Source of the DNA: Candidatus Hodarchaeota archaeon | Lineage (GTDB): Archaea > Asgardarchaeota > Heimdallarchaeia > Hodarchaeales > Hodarchaeaceae | DNA length: 41,661 nucleotides | Assembly: GCA_016840035.1 (NCBI GenBank) | Contig: JAEOTC010000208.1 | Coordinates: forward strand, 1-41,661 | Direction of reading: 5' to 3' | Shown here: positions 1 to 6,872 of the stretch, one piece after another | Layout of the letters: every line of letters starts with the position of its first letter | Numbering within the stretch: position 1 is the stretch's first letter | The notes under the pieces: generated by a model | Told to the model about the DNA's origin: nothing | Databases searched by the model: none | The model's input: only the letters and a program-made list of their open reading frames with translations | Position numbers and translations under genes: made by a program

Positions 1-972
1 TAGAGGTAGGAATATTAAGAAAATTAGAAGCTCAAAGGGGTTTGTGAATGGAGTGATAAGCGAGTAAAGCATATCTGAAGTAGAATTTTCTTCTTCGATC
101 ACGGATGAAGGTGTAGTATCAATTGAGGTATCAATTGATGTATCTGGTGTATCTGGTGTATCTGTTGTATTAGGAGGATATGAGAAAGGCATTGATGAAT
201 AGATTAACTTAGGAGGAGAAAAATAGCTTTCTGATTGAGTTTCACCAATATGAAGAAGTTGCTCCCAGATAAAACTTTCATACTCGCCATGAAATGTTCC
301 ATTTAGCTCATAATAAAAACGGGTGATGCTACCAGGAAAATTATTTTGAACTAATATCCCACCTAATCGATGTGTTCCGACATGAATGATCCATGGCCAG
401 GAGCTTGTTCCCCCCACTTGAAACGGACCATCTAGCTTAGCAACATGTACATAACGATATGTAGAATTGAAAGGATTGGCCAAAGCATTTTTAAGGTAAA
501 AATCGATCCATATTTCGGTATTCGGCATAAGAGGGTCGGAAGAATTTACAAAAAAGGTCATGTTGAACACAATAGTATCAGGATCTGTGTTTTCAATAGA
601 TAGATAAGAATCGATTTGGAAAACTATATCTGGGAGGACTCTAACAATATAGGACAATTTGTACAGTCCTGTTTGATTGAATTGAATATACTTCACATTG
701 GAATAGGTAAAATTTTGGTGAAAATCAGACTCTAGTGACAAAGGAATTATACCACGTAAGCTTGAATCATTTGCTTTAAATTCAATCTCAACATCTAAAG
801 TTTGATTTCCGTTATTTATAATCGTATAAGTCAAAGGAATAGGTTGGAATATATTTCCTGATTCAGGATGGGAAAACATAATTGTAATAGGATCATCTTC
901 TGCCTTTATTGAGGGAATAATAAGTGAATTGAAGAGTAAAACTATCACTAAGAAGAAAATCGTCTTTTTCAA
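1..972 (-). CDS. secreted surface protein, C-terminus beyond left edge
   Basis: An open frame of 324 codons runs from a TTG at 970-972 to the window edge with no stop, so the gene is partial. The TTG is supported by a G-rich stretch just upstream (982-987 on the complement) and by the textbook signal peptide that follows (MKKTIFFLVIVLLF..., cleavage probably after IKA, about residue 24). The body is beta-rich with many N-x-S/T sequons. From about residue 270 comes a Thr/Asp/Pro-rich stalk containing repeated DTPDT and SIDT units, then hydrophobic residues begin (about 312-324), as for a C-terminal membrane anchor. No family was recognised. The stalk-plus-anchor plan matches the subtilase, Kelch and beta-helix proteins in this window. 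Confidence is high that it is a gene and low on function. Confidence 0.75.
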   Translation of the reverse strand, partial: MKKTIFFLVIVLLFNSLIIPSIKAEDDPITIMFSHPESGNIFQPIPLTYTIINNGNQTLDVEIEFKANDSSLRGIIPLSLESDFHQNFTYSNVKYIQFNQTGLYKLSYIVRVLPDIVFQIDSYLSIENTDPDTIVFNMTFFVNSSDPLMPNTEIWIDFYLKNALANPFNSTYRYVHVAKLDGPFQVGGTSSWPWIIHVGTHRLGGILVQNNFPGSITRFYYELNGTFHGEYESFIWEQLLHIGETQSESYFSPPKLIYSSMPFSYPPNTTDTPDTPDTSIDTSIDTTPSSVIEEENSTSDMLYSLITPFTNPFELLIFLIFLPL

Positions 973-1083
973 ATATCTTAGCCCCCCTTCGAATGAGATC
1001 TGGATTGGTTATTTTGCCTCAATCTTTTTCGTCCCTATCTTGATTTTTCGAAATATAAACCTATTCATAGCTGAAATCGAGAT

Positions 1084-1104
1084 CAAGATAGCTTTGCTAT
1101 CTTG
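1084..1104. terminator. perfect 9-bp hairpin with 3-nt loop
   Basis: CAAGATAGC at 1084-1092 and GCTATCTTG at 1096-1104 are exact reverse complements around TTT. The hairpin lies between the stop of the winged-helix gene and the start of the secreted protein gene on the same strand, about 110 bases upstream of the latter. It may end the upstream transcript or form a leader structure. No T-run follows directly, so it is not a classical intrinsic terminator. A second short palindrome, GGAATATCTATTCC, lies at 1147-1160 over the upstream stop codon. Confidence 0.45.
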
Positions 1105-1153
1105 GGTAAGGGGTACAAAGCTGGAAATAAAAAATCCTTAGGGATAGGAATAT

Positions 1154-1837
1154 CTATTCCTTGAAGAAACCGACAACAACGAAATTTTCATCATGTTGAT
1201 CTTTATTTTCAACAAGCCACCGTTGAAGCGTGTCTTTGTAAAGTTCGTCCATTCGTTTCCCAAATTCTTCAAATTCATCATTGGTGAGAAGCAGGACATC
1301 AAGTGATGGACCAGGAAAATGTTTATTGGTTTCAAGGAAAGCTTTGAGTTCTTCCTCGGACATTGATTGAATGAATTTTTTCTTTTCAGAGAGAGCAGCA
1401 ACACCAAAATTAATCTTTTCTATAATGGCTTTTTTAACATCGCCATCGCAATATTCACAATCGGGATTAGAGGTATCAGAGTCGGCATTAAGATCCTCAA
1501 GATAACGGTTCGCTGGATAAATCCAATTCTTCTTTTTGGCTTTCCCTTTCTTTCCCTTTTTCTTGACACGAGAATAATAGCCAACGTTCATGTGAGGTTT
1601 AGAAGGATGCTGTCGATATTCTACCTTAATCCAGCCCTTGTCTTCCAATTCCTTCAGATAATTATACGTTGTTTGGCGTTTTAAACCTAGGGCTTCTTGA
1701 ATGTCTTTGGCCGTTAGCTCTGTTTTCCGTAAAAGTAGCCAGAGAATTGATGGACGTATTAATTCTCCACTGGAGTAAATATTTTCCTCTTTTTTTAGTT
1801 CCTCGATTACTTCTACATCTGTACTCATATTAATCAT
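1154..1837 (-). CDS. winged-helix transcriptional regulator
   Basis: This is a 227-residue cytosolic protein. Residues about 18-80 form a winged helix: a helix with ILWLLLRKTELTAKDIQEAL, the recognition helix QTTYNYLKELEDKGWI, and a wing ending at YYSRV. A very basic linker (KKKGKKGKAKKKN, about 93-105) follows, then a Cys pair (CEYC, about 127-130) and a helical C-terminal half that may sense a ligand or dimerise. It resembles ArsR/HTH_20-type archaeal regulators, but the effector is unknown. A second in-frame ATG four codons in (1826-1828) is an alternative start. The gene is divergent from the small membrane protein gene, and a perfect inverted repeat lies between them, which suggests autoregulation. 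Confidence 0.8.
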   Translation of the reverse strand: MINMSTDVEVIEELKKEENIYSSGELIRPSILWLLLRKTELTAKDIQEALGLKRQTTYNYLKELEDKGWIKVEYRQHPSKPHMNVGYYSRVKKKGKKGKAKKKNWIYPANRYLEDLNADSDTSNPDCEYCDGDVKKAIIEKINFGVAALSEKKKFIQSMSEEELKAFLETNKHFPGPSLDVLLLTNDEFEEFGKRMDELYKDTLQRWLVENKDQHDENFVVVGFFKE

Positions 1838-1895
1838 TCATTCCCAGACAAAACCTTAGGAATTGTCCAAGATATCAAGGAACGATCAGTGTTTT

Positions 1896-1917
1896 ATATG
1901 TTTCCATAAAAACATAT
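1896..1917. promoter_or_regulatory. 8-bp inverted repeat, candidate operator with TATA box
   Basis: ATATGTTT (1896-1903) and AAACATAT (1910-1917) are exact reverse complements separated by CCATAA. The left arm overlaps a TATA-like stretch (TTTTATAT, 1892-1899). The site sits about 60 bases upstream of the winged-helix gene and about 150 upstream of the divergent membrane protein start. A dimeric winged-helix regulator is the natural candidate to bind it; that is inference. Confidence 0.5.
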
Positions 1918-2049
1918 TAAACCATTTTTTGAAATAGAATCCAAAATGTGTATTGTGCCAAAAAAGATACATTTAAAAATAAACCTCTCCATAATATAGA
2001 TGTATCCAAAAAATGGAAACATCATCAACACGTTCACGGATGTGATAAA

Positions 2050-2295
2050 ATGGGAACTAAAACAGTTGTAGAAACCAAAAAAACTATTGAATTCAAGTCT
2101 TTACCTGATTTCCGTCGTTTATTGAAACCTTTAGCATTATTCCTAGCTTTCATTAGTCTTCTTATCATCAGTTATTTAATTTCTCCCTCTAATCTTGTAG
2201 TTGGAGTAGTGACTGTGCTTAGCTTTGGAGTAATTGGATTATTTATCCACCAATCAATTTATGGTTTTCTTTTATTTCGGAGGTATTTCTACTAA
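2050..2295 (+). CDS. small two-helix membrane protein
   Basis: The 81-residue product has a charged N-terminus (MGTKTVVETKKTIEF) and two hydrophobic segments, roughly residues 26-46 and 48-70, ending in FRRYFY. I chose the ATG at 2050, preceded by a weak GGATGTGAT. An in-frame GTG at 1948 would add 34 residues rich in His, Cys and Lys that look non-coding. No family was recognised. It is divergent from the winged-helix regulator and may be its target. Confidence 0.55.
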   Translation: MGTKTVVETKKTIEFKSLPDFRRLLKPLALFLAFISLLIISYLISPSNLVVGVVTVLSFGVIGLFIHQSIYGFLLFRRYFY

Positions 2296-2308
2296 TAAAT
2301 TACGATGA

Positions 2309-2384
2309 TGGTTCAGGGCATGACCTACAAAGCACACTTTACCCAGTTAATTTTTGAGCGGATTAACTTTTTTGCCCTGAATCC
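2309..2384 (+). ncRNA. candidate structured RNA, element A (nested hairpins)
   Basis: TTCAGGGCA (2312-2320) pairs exactly with TGCCCTGAA (2373-2381), extended outward by a G-U and a G-C pair. Inside it, AGTTAAT (2345-2351) pairs with ATTAACT (2362-2368). The unpaired 5' side holds ACCTACAAAGCACA (2323-2336), which recurs exactly in element B. The orientation is guessed from the upstream gene. It is not a tRNA. A 62-codon open frame across 2305-2493 has no coding character and I did not accept it. Confidence 0.35.
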
Positions 2385-2417
2385 TCCACCTTTCATTTTA
2401 AATTTTTTATGCTTACC

Positions 2418-2509
2418 GTCAGGAAGTTCAGAAACCCCTCTAGTCCCTAAGTTAAATATGAGTACACCTACAAAGCACAAAACGAATATTTAACGCTGGA
2501 CTTCCTGGC
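2418..2509 (+). ncRNA. candidate structured RNA, element B (nested hairpins)
   Basis: CAGGAAGTTCAG (2420-2431) pairs with CTGGACTTCCTG (2496-2507) over 12 pairs, one being G-U. Inside, GTTAAATAT (2451-2459) pairs exactly with ATATTTAAC (2486-2494). The apical loop displays ACCTACAAAGCACA (2466-2479), the same 14-mer as in element A. Two adjacent long stems plus a shared single-stranded motif suggest an RNA or a degenerate mobile element rather than protein coding. Confidence 0.35.
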
Positions 2510-2917
2510 CTTATCCCCACATACTATTATTCAAGATATCGTTTGCATTGGAAGATATTTCAGTACGTATTTGAAGAATGATTCGGAGTATGTTTTTCAA
2601 TGAGATGTGCAATCCAAAGATCACCTGAATCGAAAATTAGAGAAGCCATTAAGAAAAAGGAAACGATAATTCAGAATTCTGTTAAAAGGGCTCTTTCCAA
2701 GAAAAAAACTGTTTAGTTTCGTTAAATGTTGAAATCGAAAGAATCCTGACAGTAAACCATCTTTTTGAGCTAATAGTATCAACTTAGTGATATTCGTTCC
2801 TCATATGTAAGTTGCCCCCATCAAAAAACTTATACTTAGTGTGTTGATGATACAGTTATTCTCGTAGGTGTATTCTGAGGTATTTCGAAAATTTAAGCTA
2901 ATACAGGAGGTCTGTTA
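2510..2917. other. gene-poor stretch with a weak basic micro-ORF
   Basis: No convincing gene is seen. The best frame is a 38-codon plus-strand ORF at 2600-2716 (MRCAIQRSPESKIREAIKKK..., Lys-rich) without a clear ribosome site; it may be chance or a gene remnant. An imperfect inverted repeat (GTATCAAC near 2777, GTTGATGATAC near 2842) and a TATA-like CTTATACTTA near 2829-2838 precede the small ORF at 2918. Confidence 0.3.
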
Positions 2918-3103
2918 TTGATAAATCGAAAAGCAACTTATATTGTCGTTTTAAGTGATACGCTTGAGTTTGGTTCCTCCTCGTGTGAGTTTAAGCCCAA
3001 AAAGGTGCTCAAACCCCCGTCCAAGGAACCAGTGCCCAATACTGAAGCGTTATGTGGGGTAGAATATCGTCATATGTACGTCAGTCGTCTTCCAGTTCGT
3101 TAA
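2918..3103 (+). CDS. small ORF of unknown function with strong ribosome site
   Basis: A TTG start at 2918 follows a full AGGAGGT (2905-2911) at 6 bases, the best Shine-Dalgarno site in the region, and a TATA-like box lies about 85 bases upstream. The 61-residue product (MINRKATYIVVLSD...) has no recognisable domain. It is rich in Lys/Pro in the middle (about 27-40) and has two Cys. The segment 2971-3031 can also fold as nested hairpins (TGGTTCCT with AGGAACCA, and GTTTAAGC with GCTCAAAC inside), so the locus might act as RNA. A remnant of an IS200/IS605-type tnpB tail was considered but no zinc-finger or catalytic residues remain. Confidence 0.3.
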   Translation: MINRKATYIVVLSDTLEFGSSSCEFKPKKVLKPPSKEPVPNTEALCGVEYRHMYVSRLPVR

Positions 3104-3104
3104 T

Positions 3105-3130
3105 TCCCCCTTTTTTCCTTTTTTATTTTG
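3105..3130 (+). terminator. oligo-T termination region
   Basis: A pyrimidine-rich run with T6 at 3111-3116 and T6 at 3119-3124 follows the small ORF. It resembles the U-tract terminators of archaea. It overlaps the 3' end of the convergent methyltransferase gene. Confidence 0.35.
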
Positions 3131-3845
3131 TTATTCTTGATAGAGGTTCCTCTCGCTCAATGATACAGAAAATACTTGATTCATCAATCTCAATGATATA
3201 TGCCTTCAGTTTCATTTTACCTATTAGCATTTGGAAATCCTCTACCGAAAATGTTGTGGCAGTGAATCCATCTTTGCACACAATAACTCCATTTCCTGTC
3301 AGTGCGAAATCGATCTCACCCAGTAATCCTTCCTGACTTTGTTGGATAAACCAGTTCAAACGTTCTTCCCAGATATTTTCCGAATAACTTGATAAAATTA
3401 CTTTTCCCCCGATTTTCGTTACTCTCAACGCCTGAGTTATCAGGATCTCGGGATCAATCTTCATTGCTGATATGGCATTTTGAATTCCTAGGACAACGTC
3501 AAATGACTCTTCGGGAAATTGGATTTTTCTTGCAGTCATGAAATGTAAATCAACATTTGAAATCTCCTTTAAATACTCTTTTGCATATGCTAAGGATGCT
3601 TCCGAGATATCAATTCCTATTATTTTCCTCCCTTTAGTAGCGACATGTTTTAGTACCCGTCCGTATCCACATCCAAGTTCTAACACAGTATCTGTTGTTT
3701 TAATCTGATCTAGCACATATTCAATTTCAGCCTGTAGATATTGTTGTATCCGTTCTGGAGCTGTTTCATATGCCTGTTTCAGCTTGAGTGCAAATAACTT
3801 CTTCGCATAATATTGACTATTTTGTACCCTGCTATTTGGATCCAT
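3123..3845 (-). CDS. SAM-dependent class I methyltransferase
   Basis: The 240-residue cytosolic enzyme has a Rossmann-fold methyltransferase core. Motif I is VLELGCGYGRVL (54-65), the acidic residue after beta-2 is in IGIDIS (Asp79), and motif IV is FDVVLG (115-120). The N-terminal 45 residues are helical and probably cap the substrate. It matches the Methyltransf_11/25 group; the substrate cannot be read from sequence. Its ATG (3843-3845) directly abuts the stop of the upstream DUF2085-like gene, so the two are surely co-transcribed and probably translationally coupled. Confidence 0.85.
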   Translation of the reverse strand: MDPNSRVQNSQYYAKKLFALKLKQAYETAPERIQQYLQAEIEYVLDQIKTTDTVLELGCGYGRVLKHVATKGRKIIGIDISEASLAYAKEYLKEISNVDLHFMTARKIQFPEESFDVVLGIQNAISAMKIDPEILITQALRVTKIGGKVILSSYSENIWEERLNWFIQQSQEGLLGEIDFALTGNGVIVCKDGFTATTFSVEDFQMLIGKMKLKAYIIEIDESSIFCIIEREEPLSRITK

Positions 3846-4379
3846 TTATTTTCGCCATGTGAATAAAGGTTCCATTCCTGGGCATTTAGCGTTCCGATCG
3901 AAAGTGCATGTTGCGCACAAGTCATCCCATTCCTTGGATCCGCTTTTAATGCGTTTGAAGGTGATGAAGGCATAAAAGCTTATTCCAATAAGCACCTGTA
4001 ACACCTGAATTTCAAAGGAGGGTGCTCTCCAAATCGAAAAAATTCCAACAGCAATGCCTATTCCTAGTAACTCTCTGAAAAGAATCCTTAAATATCGTTT
4101 TGTAGTGATAAAGCCTTTAATATTTGCCAATCGGAACAGGGTCGGGAGGTATAATAAAATTGCAAGGAGTACAAGTCCAAACCATTTAATATTATCAAGT
4201 AAACCCAAGAGGATTAGAAGAAAACCGAGGAAGAGTCCACTATAAAACCCTGTACAACCTAGACAGAGACTCCACCCTCTAATTCTGATTAAATGTTCCC
4301 GATATTGCCAGCAGATTGGATGATGAGCTAATGAATAACGTAGAAATCCCTTGATTTTTTCGGATTTTGAGTTACTCAT
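3846..4379 (-). CDS. DUF2085-like membrane protein
   Basis: The 177-residue protein has a conserved N-terminal His/Cys signature (HHPICWQYREH at 19-29, then SLCLGCTGFYSG at 37-48) typical of the DUF2085 family. Three or four hydrophobic helices follow (about 45-65, 67-84, 105-122 and 127-142), and the tail contains three Cys (155, 158, 166). The His/Cys clusters at both ends suggest metal or disulfide chemistry at the membrane, but the family has no established function. It is first of a two-gene unit with the methyltransferase. Confidence 0.75.
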   Translation of the reverse strand: MSNSKSEKIKGFLRYSLAHHPICWQYREHLIRIRGWSLCLGCTGFYSGLFLGFLLILLGLLDNIKWFGLVLLAILLYLPTLFRLANIKGFITTKRYLRILFRELLGIGIAVGIFSIWRAPSFEIQVLQVLIGISFYAFITFKRIKSGSKEWDDLCATCTFDRNAKCPGMEPLFTWRK

Positions 4380-4405
4380 GCCCCTTACTTAACAATTAAA
4401 TGAAA

Positions 4406-4651
4406 TTAGTATTGTGTTTTATATTGCTTATCTGGGTGTTCAGCTAACATATAATATATTAAAGCCGCAACAGGACTTAAGCAACAGCATAACAATAAAC
4501 AGATTGTTTCGTCATATTGATGACGTGTTGAAACATATACCTGTTGTGGGCCATCTGCTCTTCTCATATCAGCTCCACCTTGCGTGGCGCCACAATTAGG
4601 GCAAAATTTTGCTCCTCCGACTTCACTTCCACAATTAGGACAATAAGGCAT
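4406..4651 (-). CDS. zinc-ribbon membrane microprotein
   Basis: This is an 81-residue protein. Residues 1-22 form a zinc ribbon, with CPNC at 4-7 and CPNC at 17-20. A polar linker follows, then a Cys-rich hydrophobic segment (ICLLLCCCLSPVAALIYYML, about 50-69) and a charged tail. Such ribbon-plus-helix proteins are common in archaea and their role is unknown. A GAGGAAT lies about 11 bases upstream of the ATG. It lies 26 bases upstream of the DUF2085-like gene on the same strand and may share its transcript. Confidence 0.7.
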   Translation of the reverse strand: MPYCPNCGSEVGGAKFCPNCGATQGGADMRRADGPQQVYVSTRHQYDETICLLLCCCLSPVAALIYYMLAEHPDKQYKTQY

Positions 4652-4952
4652 TGTTTTTCCATTCCTCTTCTATTTATTCAAATAATTGAACCTTTCACCG
4701 AATATAATTTTTCCAATTATAAGTAAGTTTGTGTTGAGGAATGATTCTTTCACTCTCGAAAGCCTCTATTCTCTCCTTTTACTTATCTTTCCTATCGAAA
4801 ATCAATGTTCTCTATCCTCCATTTATTATTGAAAAGCGAGAATTTTGGTTAAATATTCCGAGATATTGCTAGATTAAATGACCTTCAGCAAGTTAGACGA
4901 CCAGTGTTCAATTAGTTACTATAATAAATGGAGAAGAAAATAATTCCTTAGT
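4652..4952. promoter_or_regulatory. divergent intergenic region with subtilase promoter
   Basis: No gene is seen in these 301 bases. TACTATAATAAAT at about 4917-4929 is a good TATA-like box for the subtilase; it predicts initiation within a few bases of the ATG at 4953, hence a short or absent leader. No clear operator is visible. Confidence 0.45.
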
Positions 4953-6215
4953 ATGAACAATCACCAGAAACTCCTTGTTTTATTCATTTTCCTTGTAATA
5001 ACCTTTGGGGGTCTTTGGATGGCGGGGAATAGCAATCATGAGGAAGTTCCTGTTGTAATGGATCATACGGATAACCTTCCCTATGGTATTCGAATGATCG
5101 GAGCGGATAAGGTCTGGCCCGTTACTCAAGGTTCACCAGAAGTTGTGGTTGCGGTGTTAGACACCGGTCTTAATACCACCCATACTGATCTCCAAAATAT
5201 TCTTTGGATCAATGAGGATGAAATTCCAGACAACGGGATTGACGATGATGGAAATGGTTACATTGATGACGTCCATGGTTGGGATTTCGTGCATCAAAAT
5301 AATGATCCATTCAGCTTATTAGATGTTACCTGGCCATCACTTCAAAATCATGGGACTCATGTTACAGGTACAATTGCTGCTCAACTAAATGATTATGGTA
5401 TTGTTGGTGTAGCCCCTGGAGTTTCTATTATGCCCTTAAGAGTGGTAAACGAAAATGATCGAAATCCTGACATACTTGTTGCTGAAGCAATTGAATATGC
5501 TACCGTAAACGGTGCAGATATAATTTCTATGAGCATTAGTATTAGCGCTGAGTATGGAGAGATTACTAATGCTACTTCGTATCAATTAGTCGAAACTGCT
5601 CTAGCACAAGCATATGCAGCAGATGTATCTATTGTTGCTGCTGCGGGAAATGACAATGATGCTACTCCTTCACAACCTGCAAATGATCCTCATGTTATTT
5701 CTGTTGGCGCCATTACCTCTACTAAAGTGCTAGCTTCCTTTTCAAATCATGGTGCGGAAGTAGTAGCTCCTGGAGTAAGTGTGAATTCCACAATTCCTTT
5801 TGAAAATTATGGTACAAGTAGTGGTACCTCTATGGCAACTCCTCATGTGTCAGGGGCACTTGCATTATTAAAGAGCTATAATGAGTCATTGACTAATACC
5901 GAGCTCAGAAATCTTTTACAGAATACCACCGAGGATCTTGGTGATGCCGGTTTTGATGGAGATTTTGGTTACGGACTAATTAATGTTACAAAAGCTATGG
6001 AAGTTCTCTCAGGAGAGTCACTGGTACCACCAATTACATCAACAGAAGAAAATTCGGATTCTACCACTACTACAGATAGTTCTGCCATCATCACAACGAC
6101 TATTTCCACTTCAACCACTTCTGAAACTACTACTACTTCATCGAATACCAATTTTCTACCCCTTTACAGTGTAATCATAATTCTCATCATAAGAGTAAAA
6201 TACTCAAAGAAATAA
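4953..6215 (+). CDS. secreted, membrane-anchored subtilisin-like serine protease (S8)
   Basis: The product is 420 residues. After a signal peptide (about 1-25) comes a subtilase domain with the full catalytic set: Asp70 (AVLDTG), His133 (NHGTHVTG), oxyanion Asn233 (AAAGND) and Ser293 (GTSMATPHVSG). A calcium-binding-type Asp-rich insert (about 88-106) is of the thermitase/S8 kind. There is no obvious inhibitor propeptide: only about 17 residues separate the signal peptide from the catalytic fold. The C-terminus is a Thr/Ser-rich stalk (about 361-404), a short hydrophobic segment (NFLPLYSVIIILII) and a basic end (RVKYSKK), placing the protease on the outer face of the cell. The lipoprotein gene follows closely on the same strand. 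Confidence 0.93.
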   Translation: MNNHQKLLVLFIFLVITFGGLWMAGNSNHEEVPVVMDHTDNLPYGIRMIGADKVWPVTQGSPEVVVAVLDTGLNTTHTDLQNILWINEDEIPDNGIDDDGNGYIDDVHGWDFVHQNNDPFSLLDVTWPSLQNHGTHVTGTIAAQLNDYGIVGVAPGVSIMPLRVVNENDRNPDILVAEAIEYATVNGADIISMSISISAEYGEITNATSYQLVETALAQAYAADVSIVAAAGNDNDATPSQPANDPHVISVGAITSTKVLASFSNHGAEVVAPGVSVNSTIPFENYGTSSGTSMATPHVSGALALLKSYNESLTNTELRNLLQNTTEDLGDAGFDGDFGYGLINVTKAMEVLSGESLVPPITSTEENSDSTTTTDSSAIITTTISTSTTSETTTTSSNTNFLPLYSVIIILIIRVKYSKK

Positions 6216-6253
6216 TCTTCTGTTTGGGTACATATTCTGATGGGTGTAAAACT

Positions 6254-6832
6254 ATGAAAAAGTCCTCAGTCGCATATTATCCATTAACAGTCATTTTTCT
6301 AACAATTATTGTCGGTTTGAGCGGCTGTTTACAACCTGATACGTCCTCAAAAGAATTTTCTTTGATGATTGTCGATTTAACTGGATCTTCTACAAATATC
6401 ACATTGTCAACACTTAAATCCCTAGACATTATTTCTGGTACTAGTTCCTATGAAAATAGTTTTAATAATACTCGTGGATATGGTGTGTATACTGGTGTAG
6501 CGATTAGTTCTATTTTAGAATCGATTGGAATTACCCTTCTGCCAGATGAATTTCTCATTGTTACTGCAACTGATGGATATAGTGGAGTCTTTCAGTATGA
6601 GAATATCTATCCTAATGCCTCATGGCAGAATGTTCAGGGATCTCTGATTTTAGCATATGCATTTAATGAAACAGAATTACCTGAATGGGATCTAGGTCCA
6701 CGTATTGCGTTTCTCCCCTTGGATGAGCTATATTCAAATGCGGATAAAGGAAATACTTCATCACTAAATATAGCGGGGTCTGCTGGAAGTCGTTGGATCT
6801 CCAATGTGGTATCGTTTGAAGTAAAGCGATAA
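6254..6832 (+). CDS. lipoprotein with molybdopterin-oxidoreductase-like fold
   Basis: The product is 192 residues from the ATG at 6254; an in-frame TTG at 6224 would add ten residues before the signal peptide. A lipobox LSGC follows the hydrophobic signal (residues about 8-25), predicting a lipid-anchored extracellular protein. The mature part resembles the small variants of the sulfite-oxidase/molybdopterin-binding domain (PF00174-like): YTGVAISSILES, TATDGYSGVF, LILAYAFN, then a Pro-x-(R/I)-(F/L) strand and a final WISNVVSFEV. The cofactor-binding Cys of true enzymes is not evident, so it may be a non-catalytic relative. It follows the subtilase after 38 bases and may share its transcript. 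Confidence 0.65.
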   Translation: MKKSSVAYYPLTVIFLTIIVGLSGCLQPDTSSKEFSLMIVDLTGSSTNITLSTLKSLDIISGTSSYENSFNNTRGYGVYTGVAISSILESIGITLLPDEFLIVTATDGYSGVFQYENIYPNASWQNVQGSLILAYAFNETELPEWDLGPRIAFLPLDELYSNADKGNTSSLNIAGSAGSRWISNVVSFEVKR

Positions 6833-6872
6833 CCCAAGAAACTATATGTACAAAGGAAAAAGATTTTTTCAT
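6833..6872. terminator. A/T-tract termination region between convergent genes
   Basis: GGAAAAAG followed by ATTTTTTC (about 6857-6871) gives a T-run on each strand just past the two convergent stop codons, consistent with archaeal oligo-U termination in both directions. The arms are complementary (GAAAAA with TTTTTC) but the stem would be weak. Confidence 0.35.

Noticed and set aside
929..1141. 70-codon plus-strand ORF
   Set aside because: Its start overlaps, on the opposite strand, the signal-peptide codons of the TTG-started secreted protein, and the rest covers a hairpin-bearing intergenic stretch.
1948..2049. Upstream GTG start extending the small membrane protein by 34 residues
   Set aside because: The added residues are His/Cys/Lys-rich and unlike the rest, and the ATG at 2050 has at least a weak ribosome site.
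2306..2380. C/D-box guide RNA (ATGATGG near 2306, CTGA at 2377)
   Set aside because: The C box is imperfect, the spacing is long, and the strong stem lies inside rather than outside the boxes.
2305..2493. 62-codon plus-strand ORF
   Set aside because: It lies over both nested-hairpin elements, has no ribosome site and shows no domain-like composition.
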